Shown: positions 18,208 through 26,498 of the stretch, piece after piece
Position numbering within the stretch: position 1 is the first letter of the stretch
How the letters are laid out: every line of letters begins with the position of its first letter
Source: a bacterium
GTDB taxonomy: Bacteria; UBA10199; 2-02-FULL-44-16; JAAZCA01
Length of the DNA stretch: 42,804 nt
Assembly: GCA_021810905.1 (NCBI GenBank)
Contig: JAJZQH010000017.1
Coordinates: forward strand, 1-42,804
Reading direction: 5' to 3'
Position numbers and translations under genes: made by a program
The notes under the pieces: model-generated
Told to the model about the DNA's origin: nothing
The model's database searches: none
Seen by the model: the letters and a program-made list of their open reading frames with translations, nothing else

Positions 18208-19063
18208 TCGTCGTTTCCAGGCCCTTGCGTCTGTTGGCTATCAGGTCTTCGTCGAAGACGACTTTGTCTTTTTCCAGTACGATCACTATGGATGAACCGC
18301 CGATTTCGAAATAGCCCTGCTCCTGGCCGCGCACTACCGGTCCGGCATTATAAGTCTCAACAATTTTTCCCACTATTGTAGCCCCGATTGGGATGATGAG
18401 CATCCTGCCGAAGCCATCTGAATTGAACTCGACGATATCGCGCTGATTGCGGCAGAAGATCGCGGGGTCGTACTCAAGGGCCTGGCTGCTGACAGAGTCC
18501 AGATGGCCGGGAATGCGCCTCGGCGCGTCAGCATTTCCTCCGTCCGGAAAATGAAATCGATGATAATCTGCGGGCGCCAGACGAAAGATCGCAATGCTGC
18601 CGCCTTCATATCTCTTTGCCTTTGTATCATCCTCGATCAATTCGCCCAGAGTATAGCTGCCTCCCTTGATGAAAAGACGTGTCCCCTGCAAGGCGGGCGT
18701 AATCGTCATGGAACAGTCGGCAGGCGATATCAGCAGAGACGGGTCCGTCTGAACGGGTCTGGCATTGGCCTTCAATCTGCGGGTAAAGACTTCATTGCAC
18801 GATGCGTAATCCCCTAGCGGTTTTTCAGCTTCGCACATATCGATTCTGAATTGTTTTACGAATTTTTCCAGCTTCCGAGTGCCGACCTTGCGGCTGAACC
18901 ACCACCCGTAGATCTTGCTGATCAGGTGCCTGCGCACCAGCCTGCGCATAAGCTGCGAGCCGAATTCATCGCCGTAGAAGTATTGCAACAATCTGGTATC
19001 ATGCCGCTGCTCAGTAACTACAGCACCGGTCTCTCGATTGACGTATTGAACTATGGATGACAT
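18149..19063 (-). CDS. psd: Phosphatidylserine decarboxylase proenzyme
   Basis: Converts phosphatidylserine to phosphatidylethanolamine at the inner membrane using a self-made pyruvoyl group. The protein is 304 residues. The catalytic Asp (SPADCS, residue 116), His (DYHRFHFP, residue 168) and the self-cleavage motif near residues 255-258 are visible. The motif is GGSS instead of the usual LGST or GGST, with Ser257 the expected pyruvoyl precursor. The frame is open further upstream, but those extra 46 residues are encoded by the palindromic repeats at 19090-19196. The ATG at 19063 has a GGAG about 11 nt ahead and begins the conserved YVNRETG region, so it is preferred. The gene lies downstream of pssA on the same strand, and its 3' end overlaps the PKS gene by 59 bp. 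Confidence 0.93.
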   Translation of the reverse strand: MSSIVQYVNRETGAVVTEQRHDTRLLQYFYGDEFGSQLMRRLVRRHLISKIYGWWFSRKVGTRKLEKFVKQFRIDMCEAEKPLGDYASCNEVFTRRLKANARPVQTDPSLLISPADCSMTITPALQGTRLFIKGGSYTLGELIEDDTKAKRYEGGSIAIFRLAPADYHRFHFPDGGNADAPRRIPGHLDSVSSQALEYDPAIFCRNQRDIVEFNSDGFGRMLIIPIGATIVGKIVETYNAGPVVRGQEQGYFEIGGSSIVIVLEKDKVVFDEDLIANRRKGLETTIKMGTRIGATPRPCREGVL

Positions 19064-19089
19064 TGCCAAAATCGCTCCATGAGATGATT

Positions 19090-19196
19090 CCCCGCAGCTT
19101 GCTGCGGGGTTTCCGCCACCCTCTCCCTTGAGGGGAGAGGGAAGGGTGAGGGTGATCGTCGATGTTGCCGGTGATACCCCGCGGCTTGCCGCGGGG
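19090..19196. repeat. Cluster of three intergenic palindromes between pssA and psd
   Basis: Three perfect or near-perfect hairpins lie in a row. At 19090-19109 an 8-bp stem CCCCGCAG closes a CTTG loop. At 19119-19141 a 9-bp stem CCCTCTCCC closes a TTGA loop. At 19177-19196 an 8-bp stem CCCCGCGG again closes a CTTG loop. The outer two are variants of one element in the same orientation. GC-rich palindromes of this kind are known as dispersed intergenic repeats in many bacterial genomes. Transcripts from pssA into psd must read through all three, so they may reduce or set psd expression. Confidence 0.85.
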
Positions 19197-19214
19197 AGCA
19201 TTCATTTGAGATTA

Positions 19215-19841
19215 TCACCAGAGCTTGAAGTCAATCGCGCAGAGCACGTAATAGATGAATATTATCGGAAATACGATGAACAACACCCATTTTTCGAATG
19301 CCGCTCCCTTTCGTATCGGAACCGCGCTCACCATGAGCGCGCTCAGGATGACTGCATAGATGGCAAGCGCAAGGGATTGTACCGTCGTATCGAATTCACG
19401 GACAAAGGCCCAGATGAAAAAGAGAATGCCCGCTGTATAGGGTACCGGCAGTCCCACGAAATACTTCTTCCCTTCGCGCTCGATGAGTCCTACATATGAA
19501 TAGCGCGCCAGTCTCAACACGGCTGCAAATGTGATCAGCAGGGCAAAGGGTATCATCCACGATTTGTTCGTGACTGAATAAATGAAAAAAGCAGGTGCAG
19601 CGCCGAACGCAATGGCGTCCGAAAGATTGTCCAGCTCCGCTCCGAATTCACTTACTATATTGAGTCTTCGTGCGACGAGGCCATCGACGCGATCGCACCA
19701 TATGCAGAGATAAAGAAAGACGAGCGATAATTCCGGCCTTCCGCGCATGACTGCAAACATCGATGCCAGGGCAAGTCCCAGGCCGGCCAGTGTGACGATG
19801 CCGGCGGGATTCAGCAGTCGAAATACGCTCGTCTCTTTCAT
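19215..19841 (-). CDS. pssA: CDP-diacylglycerol--serine O-phosphatidyltransferase
   Basis: Joins serine to CDP-diacylglycerol to make phosphatidylserine, the substrate of the downstream psd. The CDP-alcohol phosphotransferase signature D-x2-D-G-x2-A-R-x8-G-x3-D-x3-D is complete (DRVDGLVAR then G, D and D). The 208-residue protein has about six hydrophobic segments, as expected for the integral membrane (Bacillus-type) enzyme rather than the peripheral E. coli form. The ATG is preceded by GGGGGA at good spacing. A 151-bp gap containing palindromes separates it from psd. pssA next to psd is a common bacterial arrangement, so the pair could be the housekeeping copy. Confidence 0.93.
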   Translation of the reverse strand: MKETSVFRLLNPAGIVTLAGLGLALASMFAVMRGRPELSLVFLYLCIWCDRVDGLVARRLNIVSEFGAELDNLSDAIAFGAAPAFFIYSVTNKSWMIPFALLITFAAVLRLARYSYVGLIEREGKKYFVGLPVPYTAGILFFIWAFVREFDTTVQSLALAIYAVILSALMVSAVPIRKGAAFEKWVLFIVFPIIFIYYVLCAIDFKLW

Positions 19842-19883
19842 TTATTCCCCCGATATTTTGATTATCTGAGGACGATAAATATC

Positions 19884-19912
19884 TTGAATCGCATGTTTTC
19901 ACAAGTCATACT
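19884..19912 (+). promoter_or_regulatory. Candidate sigma-70 promoter for cdsA
   Basis: In the 106-bp gap between the divergent pssA and cdsA genes, TTGAAT (19884-19889) is followed after 17 nt by CATACT (19907-19912), each matching four of six consensus bases. On the opposite strand a perfect TTGACA (19912-19917 complement) faces pssA, but no convincing -10 box follows at 16-18 nt. Confidence 0.4.
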
Positions 19913-19947
19913 GTCAATATTTCGAGAGATTAACCGGGGGCATTTTC

Positions 19948-20868
19948 ATGGAACTCCATCCTCTCATGATCCGTGCAGCAGCACTTGTGGGGGCGATCTA
20001 CGGCGCCTTTCTCGTCATTTTTTTCCTGGGCTTCGTCGTCGGCCGTCGCGGACCTGACTGGGCCAGGATATTTTCGATCAGCTTCATCGTGATCATTCTT
20101 ATTGCCGTGCTGGCGCTGCCTCCACTGGCGCTCACGATCTTCGTGGCCGTGCTCGCCTTTCTCGGCGTCCGGGAGATCTGGTACGCCTCCGGATTCAAAA
20201 ACGTGGCCTACGTTCATCCTGTTTTCTATGCCTTCACGGCGATCGTATCGGTATTGATTCCTTTCCTGCTGCAGTTCCGTCCGTCGTGGTTTCACCCTTT
20301 CGCAATCCTCGTTCTGGCAGGACTCTTCAGCATCCCCGTCTTTCTCAGGGATGTGCACCTCGCCTTTGATCGCATCGCCCGCTCCATGGCCTGCATTATA
20401 TTGAGCATCCTTTTCTCCCACCTGGTCCTGTTGCGCGCCCTTCCGGCAGGGCTGGCCCTCTGCGTCACGGTAATTTTTCTCACCAATCTTGCCGATACGT
20501 CCGGCTATTTTTTCGGAAAACTCCTGAGAGGGCGGCGAAAGATGATCGAGGCCGTGAGCCCTGGAAAGACGCTGGCGGGATGTCTCTCTTCCATTCCCGC
20601 AACGCTTCTCTTGAGCCTGCTCTTCCGCTGGCAGCTCTTTCCCTCCGTGCCGGTCTGGTACGTGCTGCTGATGGCGCTGGTCATTAACGCCGGCGCGCAG
20701 ATCGGAGATCTGATATTTTCCGTGTTTAAACGCGATGTAGGCATCAAGGACTACAGCCAGCTTATTCCGGGACATGGCGGAATCCTTGACCGGTTCGACA
20801 GCCTCGTCGCCACGGCGCCGCTGGTCTATTGTTTTGTCACGATTCTGCCGTGGCCTGTCGCAGCGTGA
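19948..20868 (+). CDS. cdsA: Phosphatidate cytidylyltransferase (CDP-diacylglycerol synthase)
   Basis: Activates phosphatidate with CTP to CDP-diacylglycerol, the substrate of PssA. The 306-residue protein has about eight hydrophobic segments and the full C-terminal family signature S-x-x-K-R-x4-K-D...PGHGG-x-x-D-R-x-D near residues 255-282. The ATG has GGGGG about 8 nt upstream. It is divergent from pssA, so with psd the three genes cover phosphatidate to phosphatidylethanolamine. In many genomes cdsA sits with uppS and dxr. Its place here may mean a dedicated or extra copy, which cannot be settled from this window. The 3' end overlaps the convergent transporter gene by 43 bp. Confidence 0.93.
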   Translation: MELHPLMIRAAALVGAIYGAFLVIFFLGFVVGRRGPDWARIFSISFIVIILIAVLALPPLALTIFVAVLAFLGVREIWYASGFKNVAYVHPVFYAFTAIVSVLIPFLLQFRPSWFHPFAILVLAGLFSIPVFLRDVHLAFDRIARSMACIILSILFSHLVLLRALPAGLALCVTVIFLTNLADTSGYFFGKLLRGRRKMIEAVSPGKTLAGCLSSIPATLLLSLLFRWQLFPSVPVWYVLLMALVINAGAQIGDLIFSVFKRDVGIKDYSQLIPGHGGILDRFDSLVATAPLVYCFVTILPWPVAA

Positions 20869-22184
20869 GCTGAATGGTTATTGCGTTTGCTCATGATGAT
20901 GCATGAAACGATGAGCATGAGAAAAGGAATGGGGCCCATCAGCGCCATAATTCCGATGGCGGTTTTTTCTTTTAATGCCGCGTGCTGAAGCAGCTCCGGC
21001 TGATAATCTGTAAGTGAGAGCACTGCGCCGAGAATCCCCGCAGCGATGAGCATACCTGATTTTGTTGCAACGAGCCAGAGGCCGTAGGCGATGCCTTCGT
21101 GTCTGCGGCCCGTCGCGTTGTAATGCTCATCGATCACGTCCGGAAGTATGGCCCAGGGCAAAGTCGCCACTGCCGCGTACCCAAAGCCCACAGCCGCCAT
21201 GCCGACGAAGACCATACTCATTTCCCTGCCCGGAGCGAGAAGCGAGGTGAGGGTTGAGAACGTCCCAAACCAGAGCATTCCCAGGAGATAGCTCGTCTTT
21301 TTTCCGATGCGTTTTGATATCAGGACCCATAATGGAATCGAGAGGATGCTTGCGACGATACAGATGCCAAGCGCTGGAGACGTCATGTTTTCCCGATGCA
21401 GGACGTGTTTGAATAAATAGGGGACTGCAGCGGAGAGGAGGGTTACTGCCGTCATCGTCAGCAGCCATGAGATGAGTAAGGATACCAGACTCTTACTGGT
21501 CAGCGCCATCTTATGGCTGAAGAAGAGACCCTCTCTTGACGTGCCATCCACTGGGCTTGCCGATTCCCGAACTGTGAAAAACGTCATCAGGGTCGAGATG
21601 ATGATGATTGCTCCGAAGAGGATGCCTGTGGCGCGATAGCCTTCCAGCGCGGTTGGAAACAGGAGCTGCAGTGGCTGGATTGCCGCTCCGGCCAGCAGTG
21701 TCCCGACGGTAGCCCATCCGATGCGCCAGGCATTGAGCACGGTGCGCTGATGAGGATCAGGCGTGAGATCGACGGTCAACGCGGAATACGGAATCGTCAT
21801 CGCCGTGAAGAGAAGCGATACTACGAGGAAGGCCGTGAATTCCCACATGAAGATGGCAGCCTGGGACGTCAGGTGCGGCCCCCAGAAGAGGGCTGTAAAG
21901 GCAATGCCGGCGGGAAGGGCACCGAAGAGCAAAAACGGGCGACGCCTTCCCCATCTGGTCTGAACGTGGTTCGCGAAATATCCGAGGAACGGAGTCGCAA
22001 GTATTTCCACGACGCGCACGAGTCCGATGGCGATTCCCGCGAGCCCAGGTTCGAGATGCATGACATCGGTCAGATAGATGAAAAACCAGAACGAAGTTAC
22101 GAGTATGAAAAACGTGTTTCCAAAATCATAGGCGCCATAGCCGACTTTGAGACCGAGGGAGAGGGGATGAGGGGATGTTTTCAT
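20826..22184 (-). CDS. GPH-family (MelB-like) major facilitator transporter
   Basis: A 452-residue polytopic membrane protein with about twelve hydrophobic segments. The N-terminus (GYGAYDFGNTFF) and the loop after helix 2 (GYFANHVQTRWGRRRPF) are characteristic of the glycoside-pentoside-hexuronide:cation symporter branch. Members move sugars with Na+ or H+. The animal lysophospholipid transporter MFSD2A belongs to the same branch, so a lipid-related substrate next to psd-pssA-cdsA is conceivable, but no residue read here decides it. The start lies 5 nt after the VWA gene stop, with GAGG inside that gene's last codons, so the two are probably co-transcribed and coupled. The gene converges on cdsA with a 43-bp overlap. 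Confidence 0.85.
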   Translation of the reverse strand: MKTSPHPLSLGLKVGYGAYDFGNTFFILVTSFWFFIYLTDVMHLEPGLAGIAIGLVRVVEILATPFLGYFANHVQTRWGRRRPFLLFGALPAGIAFTALFWGPHLTSQAAIFMWEFTAFLVVSLLFTAMTIPYSALTVDLTPDPHQRTVLNAWRIGWATVGTLLAGAAIQPLQLLFPTALEGYRATGILFGAIIIISTLMTFFTVRESASPVDGTSREGLFFSHKMALTSKSLVSLLISWLLTMTAVTLLSAAVPYLFKHVLHRENMTSPALGICIVASILSIPLWVLISKRIGKKTSYLLGMLWFGTFSTLTSLLAPGREMSMVFVGMAAVGFGYAAVATLPWAILPDVIDEHYNATGRRHEGIAYGLWLVATKSGMLIAAGILGAVLSLTDYQPELLQHAALKEKTAIGIMALMGPIPFLMLIVSCIIMSKRNNHSAHAATGHGRIVTKQ

Positions 22185-22189
22185 GACAG

Positions 22190-25000
22190 CTAGAACCTCA
22201 GGATCAGCTCTATGATCTCATTCTCTCCCACGTCGACGTTGATCCATTTTTTGAGGGTTACCGACTGTTCCTCGTCGTGCCAGGAGGCTTCGACGTAGTA
22301 CTTGCCCGGTTCGATCTCGAAGATCTCCCAGTCGTCTCCGGTGACGCCGTTGATGAGTTCGCGGTCTGCCCCGTATTTGAAGACCTTGAAGTGGCAGGTG
22401 ATGATCTTGTTGTTAGGGCCGCGGCCTATTACTTTCAGTTTGCCAGCGGTGAATATCGCCTCGTGGCTGATCGTCTTTCCGTCCTCCACCTTGATGTCGC
22501 GGATCCAGATCATCGGCCTCATCTCGTCGCTCGTCGCAGTCATATCTGTGGCGAGCGCGTCGTAGATGCCCGGCGCCAGATCGAAGATCATCCAGTCGCC
22601 CGAAGGCGGAGCCTTTGCCACGACTTCGTCGGTGGCAGCGCGATATATCGTGAATTCGGTGCGCATCGGCTGTTCCTTGGCGTTGCGGCCGCGCAGCCTC
22701 AGCGTCCCGAGGACGAACTGTATGACCTGCTCTACGGGCTGCTGCGCCGTGATGACGACGTCGTTCACAGGCACCGAAGGCTTGGGCTCGAGTATGGATT
22801 TGATGCTCGACGCGACTATTCTGTAAGTGCCGGGAGGGATCTGCACCGTGACCGGCGTTCCCGAAGGCGATTGCGCATGCGCCAGTTCGAGCTGGGAATC
22901 CTGCTCGATCACGGAGAATTCCGCTGGGATGCGGTTGCCCTTGCCGTCGACCGCCGAGAGCGTGAGCGTGCCCATTTCGAATTTTGCGGTGATGTCGGTA
23001 GTCTCTCCGGAATTAATTGAGACGTCGGCGATCTTCGTGCGGGGGCTCGCGGTCATCTTGGGATCTTCGCCGACCACGAGCAGGTCGTACGTTCCTGGCG
23101 GCATCATGACCGACCCGCCCTCTGCGGGAAGCGCGCCGCTGGCAACTACCTGCTGCGTGCCTGCCTTGAATATCTGGAAGAGGAACGGGATGAAATCGTT
23201 CTGAGTGGTCTGGCCCTTGAGCGACAGAGTCCCCTTCTGGAACTTGAACGCGAGATCCAGGGCTACGCCCGGTTTCACGTCAATGCCATTCTCCACGACC
23301 GTAAACGATTCGGGTTGCGCCTCCGCGAGATCCGCGGCGATGTCATAGAGGCCGGGCGCAATGAAGAACGTCTTGGCTTCGGCGCCCGTCTCCGCCTGGG
23401 CGACCTGATCCTGCGTGTTTGCCTTGAAGAATCTGAACTTTGCCGGCACAAGCGCTCCATCCGTGCCCTGGGCGGAGAGGGTGATCTGTACGAGATCGAA
23501 TTCAATCGCCTGCTCCACCTTTGTAGTCGCCAGTATCTCGACTCCCTTCAGAATCTTGGAAGGCTTCTTTGTCTCGGCCGATTCAGCGTATTCTACGAGC
23601 ACGTCGTAGGCGCCGGGCGGGAGGCTCAGTAGTTTTGTGCCGATGCTCTCGCCGCGCCGCACGACCTCATTCGTGCCGGCCTTGAAGACGGATATTTTGA
23701 AGGGTATCGGCATTCCGCCCGCCGTTGCAGACATCTTGAGATTGTAGGGAATCGTGGAGTTGATCGCCTGATCCATTGCCGCGCGAAGTTCCGCGTCGTT
23801 GCGCGCGAGGAAGAATTGTCCATCCGTCGCCTTTGAAATGCATTCCAGTTTCGGCTGATCGTCTGGCGCTATGTCGAAGGCGATCACATGAACGATCGTC
23901 TTTGTCTCTCCCTCTTCAAGCTTCGCCGCGGCCGCGCACGGATCGCCTTCGCAGTTGTCAGAGCCGTCGGCCACGAGCACTATGACCCTGTCCGCGGCAG
24001 TTGCGATCGGGAAATCTTCCAGGGCTTTTGAGAGCGTGAACGCGATGGGGCTTGTGCCCTTCGGCACCGACTTGTCGAGGGCAGCGCGTATGCCGTCGAG
24101 ATCCGGCTCACCCATGCCGGCAACCAGTTCCGTGTCCTGACAATCTGCCGCGGACGCCTCCTGCTTTGAGCCGAAGAGCCGCACAGCGATATTGCGGGGG
24201 AAGTCCTGCTGCTGCGGTTTCATTTCCAATATGACGTCGTAGAGCGCAGTGCGCGCGATGTCGAATTTGGTCTGCGTGGTGGTGGAGAAAGGCGCACCCA
24301 TGCTGCCGGAGGCATCAAGTATCACTTCGATGTTTGTCCGCCCGGTCACGAGCCTGGGCTCGTAGGGCACTGGTTGGGCCTCTGCTGGAACAGCTCCCTC
24401 CGGCGCAGCGGTGATCTCTGGAGCCGGGAGGGCCGCGACTTCTCCGGGTTGTGCAGGCTGCCCTGCGGCAGGAATTTGCGCGGCAGGTGCCCCGGCCGGC
24501 AGCGTAGCCAATGGCGCGGGTGCCGCTGTCTGCGGCAGAGCGGGCGCCGTTGGCGCTGGAGTGGGCGGCGGCACGGCTTGAGCAGCGCCGGCAGCAGGCG
24601 CGGACGGCGGAACAGGACCGGTCGGAGCAGGCGGCAGCTCCTCTGATGGCACGGTCTGCGTCGTGGGCCCCGCAGGTGGCGCAGCCGGCGCAACAGCGGA
24701 CGGCTGCGGAGCAGCTGGAGCAGCACCTTCAGCGGCCGCTTCCGGCGCAGGCGGGAGCGTGATCGGACCTCTGGGCTGGGACGGCAGTTCAGGTTGAGCG
24801 GACGGGGCAGCCGGCTCCGGAGGTTTGGGCGGAAGTTCTGCAGGCGGCCCGAGCGTCGGGGCGGCAATAGCCTGTTTGGCCTGGGCCACAGGGGCCTGGG
24901 ATTTTCCACTCACCTTATTTTCAGCCGCCTGACGGCACGCGGAGACGGCGAGAATGACCATCAAAACGCTGAAAAGGAGGATAGAAGTCGGACGCTTCAT
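22190..25000 (-). CDS. Lipoprotein with von Willebrand factor A domain and six C-terminal beta-sandwich repeats
   Basis: The chosen start gives a signal peptide with lipobox VSAC (Cys22), so the 936-residue protein is probably a periplasmic or outer-membrane lipoprotein. Earlier in-frame ATGs exist at 25003, 25048 and 25078, and none has a clear ribosome site. Residues about 25-215 are a Pro/Ala-rich low-complexity stalk. The VWA domain follows with MIDAS motif DASGS (Asp229, bases 24302-24316), a GTSP threonine and a DGSDN motif. The rest (22193 to about 23747) is six tandem repeats of 85-88 residues. Each starts with GxLxL or a similar strand and carries a PPG-x-Y-D turn, resembling PEGA or carboxypeptidase-regulatory-like folds. 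The ligand is unknown. It probably displays a metal-dependent adhesion domain on a stalk. It is the first gene of a pair with the transporter. Confidence 0.88.
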   Translation of the reverse strand: MKRPTSILLFSVLMVILAVSACRQAAENKVSGKSQAPVAQAKQAIAAPTLGPPAELPPKPPEPAAPSAQPELPSQPRGPITLPPAPEAAAEGAAPAAPQPSAVAPAAPPAGPTTQTVPSEELPPAPTGPVPPSAPAAGAAQAVPPPTPAPTAPALPQTAAPAPLATLPAGAPAAQIPAAGQPAQPGEVAALPAPEITAAPEGAVPAEAQPVPYEPRLVTGRTNIEVILDASGSMGAPFSTTTQTKFDIARTALYDVILEMKPQQQDFPRNIAVRLFGSKQEASAADCQDTELVAGMGEPDLDGIRAALDKSVPKGTSPIAFTLSKALEDFPIATAADRVIVLVADGSDNCEGDPCAAAAKLEEGETKTIVHVIAFDIAPDDQPKLECISKATDGQFFLARNDAELRAAMDQAINSTIPYNLKMSATAGGMPIPFKISVFKAGTNEVVRRGESIGTKLLSLPPGAYDVLVEYAESAETKKPSKILKGVEILATTKVEQAIEFDLVQITLSAQGTDGALVPAKFRFFKANTQDQVAQAETGAEAKTFFIAPGLYDIAADLAEAQPESFTVVENGIDVKPGVALDLAFKFQKGTLSLKGQTTQNDFIPFLFQIFKAGTQQVVASGALPAEGGSVMMPPGTYDLLVVGEDPKMTASPRTKIADVSINSGETTDITAKFEMGTLTLSAVDGKGNRIPAEFSVIEQDSQLELAHAQSPSGTPVTVQIPPGTYRIVASSIKSILEPKPSVPVNDVVITAQQPVEQVIQFVLGTLRLRGRNAKEQPMRTEFTIYRAATDEVVAKAPPSGDWMIFDLAPGIYDALATDMTATSDEMRPMIWIRDIKVEDGKTISHEAIFTAGKLKVIGRGPNNKIITCHFKVFKYGADRELINGVTGDDWEIFEIEPGKYYVEASWHDEEQSVTLKKWINVDVGENEIIELILRF

Positions 25001-25280
25001 CATTATGAAGGGCAACTTACCACATGATTTTATTTTTGAAAACGCCATTGATGAAACGTGGAGCAATAGTGCAAGCAAGGCAGGTAGTCAGAATTCAGGA
25101 GCCAGAATTCAGAAGTCAGAATGACGACGCAAGCTGTTAGGGGCCTATTCTCATGCCATTCTGAATTCTGACTACTGAATTCTGACTTCTGCAGTTACGC
25201 TCCGTCAACATTTTGCAGCCTGGTGTCAAAATATTGCTGGTCATTCGGCCTCCGATAGGGTATTTTTTTACTCACTTTTT
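25001..25280. other. Divergent intergenic region between the VWA lipoprotein and histidine kinase genes
   Basis: This 280-bp gap holds a hairpin element with 7-nt periodic arms (25089-25191) and otherwise only AT-rich sequence. The kinase ATG at 25281 follows a T-rich stretch with no Shine-Dalgarno sequence. No strong promoter is evident; TTGCTG at 25234 with TAGGGT 16 nt later is a weak candidate for the kinase operon. Confidence 0.6.
25089..25191. repeat. Periodic-arm hairpin element 1 (7-nt units)
   Basis: The left arm has CAG starting at 25089, 25096, 25103, 25110 and 25117, exactly every 7 nt (CAGAATT-type units). The right arm has the complement CTG at 25161, 25168, 25175, 25182 and 25189, also every 7 nt. 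The arms can pair around a loop of about 38 nt. It sits between divergent genes, so it is not a simple terminator. Confidence 0.85.
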
Positions 25281-26498
25281 ATGGCGCTAAAAAGAGATAC
25301 ACACAAGAAATTCAATGAGTTAAGCCGCGAAGAGCTCGAAAAGAAGGCGAGCGTCCTGGCAGTGCGCGCCAAAAAACTGGAAGAGCTCGTGGAGATCATC
25401 TCCCGCGGCAAGTATATGTGGGAGTCTACCTTTGACGCCATAACGGCGCCGGTTCAGATCGTCTCCGGCGATTATGAAATCCTCCGCGCAAACCTTACGC
25501 TTGCATCGGTAAGCGGCAAAGATATCGCAAAGATCATCGGAAAACGATGTTACGAAGCCTTTGCCGGCAGGGATACGCCCTGCGAAGGATGTCCGCTGCG
25601 GGGGGCTCTGGAAAAGGACGCCAAAATCGTATCTCCCCTGGGCAACGAGATCGCCAGGCGCGACTTCGAGGCCTCTGCCTATCCGCTGACCGGCGGCGAG
25701 ACTCGGGGATCGGCGGTAGTATACTATCGCGACGTAACTGAGGAACGCAGGTTGCAGCGGGAGGTCATACAGCAAGAAAAGATGGCGGCCATTGGAATGC
25801 TCGCGGGCGGCGTGGCCCACGAGATCAATAACCCATTGGGCGGGATCCTGGCGTTTACCCAGCTCATGAAACGCAACGTCGGCGGTAACGAATCCATGCT
25901 CTCGGATCTTGAAGAGGTGGAACGCGCGGCCCTGCGCTGCAAGAAGATCGTGGCGGATCTTCTGGATTTTTCGCGAACGTCGAAGGATCGAGAGCGAGTC
26001 CTGGTGGACGTCAACGTCATACTTGAGAAGGTCTTTCCTTTCCTGCAGCGCGAAATGCGCTCCTACAACGTGGAGCTCGAATTCCGCGGGGAGCCGAGGC
26101 TTCCGCCGGTGCTGGCCAATCCCGACCGGCTCCAGCAGGTCTTCATAAACCTCATGACCAACGCCTGTCACGCGATGCAGAAGGGCGGCGCCCTTTTTGT
26201 CGAGACATCGAGCGAGTCGAACGGAAAGCGCGTGGTCATTCGAGTTAAAGACACGGGCCACGGAATATCCAAAGATATCTGCGACCGCATCTTCGATCCT
26301 TTCTTTACGACAAAAGAGCCAGGGAAGGGGACCGGACTCGGGCTCTCCATCAGCTACCGGATCGTAAAGGACCACGGTGGAGAGATAGGATGCAGCGCTG
26401 CGGAGGGCGGAGGCACTATCTTCACCGTGATGCTGCCGGCAGCGGATGATACGGATTCAAAAGTCAGAAGACAGAAGTCAGAAGACAGAAGTCAGTAG
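25281..26498 (+). CDS. PAS-domain sensor histidine kinase, NtrB-like
   Basis: Cytoplasmic sensor kinase of 405 residues with no membrane segment. Residues 10-42 look like a coiled coil. A PAS domain follows (about 45-155) with a cysteine cluster at 90, 101 and 104 (PCEGCP), which could bind a metal or sense redox state. The HisKA domain has phosphoacceptor His180 in [12 protein letters not shown]. The ATPase domain has the N box ([10 protein letters not shown]), [14 protein letters not shown] and GTGLGLSI. The last 12 or so residues ([14 protein letters not shown] region) and the stop codon are encoded by the repeat element at 26465-26564, so the C-terminus seems to have been altered by it. 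It is the first gene of a plus-strand signalling block and the likely partner of the activators behind it. Confidence 0.92.
   Translation: MALKRDTHKKFNELSREELEKKASVLAVRAKKLEELVEIISRGKYMWESTFDAITAPVQIVSGDYEILRANLTLASVSGKDIAKIIGKRCYEAFAGRDTPCEGCPLRGALEKDAKIVSPLGNEIARRDFEASAYPLTGGETRGSAVVYYRDVTEERRLQREVIQQEKMAAIGMLAGGVAHEINNPLGGILAFTQLMKRNVGGNESMLSDLEEVERAALRCKKIVADLLDFSRTSKDRERVLVDVNVILEKVFPFLQREMRSYNVELEFRGEPRLPPVLANPDRLQQVFINLMTNACHAMQKGGALFVETSSESNGKRVVIRVKDTGHGISKDICDRIFDPFFTTKEPGKGTGLGLSISYRIVKDHGGEIGCSAAEGGGTIFTVMLPAADDTDSKVRRQKSEDRSQ

Noticed and set aside
19064-19201. N-terminal extension of psd
   Set aside because: The extra codons lie in palindromic repeats and lack a ribosome site; family similarity begins at ATG 19063.
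19930-20775. Antisense 281-codon open frame opposite cdsA
   Set aside because: Its composition is charged low-complexity sequence typical of the complement of a membrane-protein gene, and cdsA has a full family signature.
22277-23020. Antisense 247-codon open frame opposite the VWA gene
   Set aside because: It is a shadow of a GC-rich gene with clear repeats on the minus strand; no ribosome site or family motif.
25221-25239. Sigma-54 promoter before the kinase (TGGTGTC...TTGCT)
   Set aside because: The GG and GC elements are 12 nt apart instead of the required 10.
25320-26375. Antisense 351-codon open frame opposite the histidine kinase
   Set aside because: The kinase on the plus strand has every catalytic box; the antisense frame has none.
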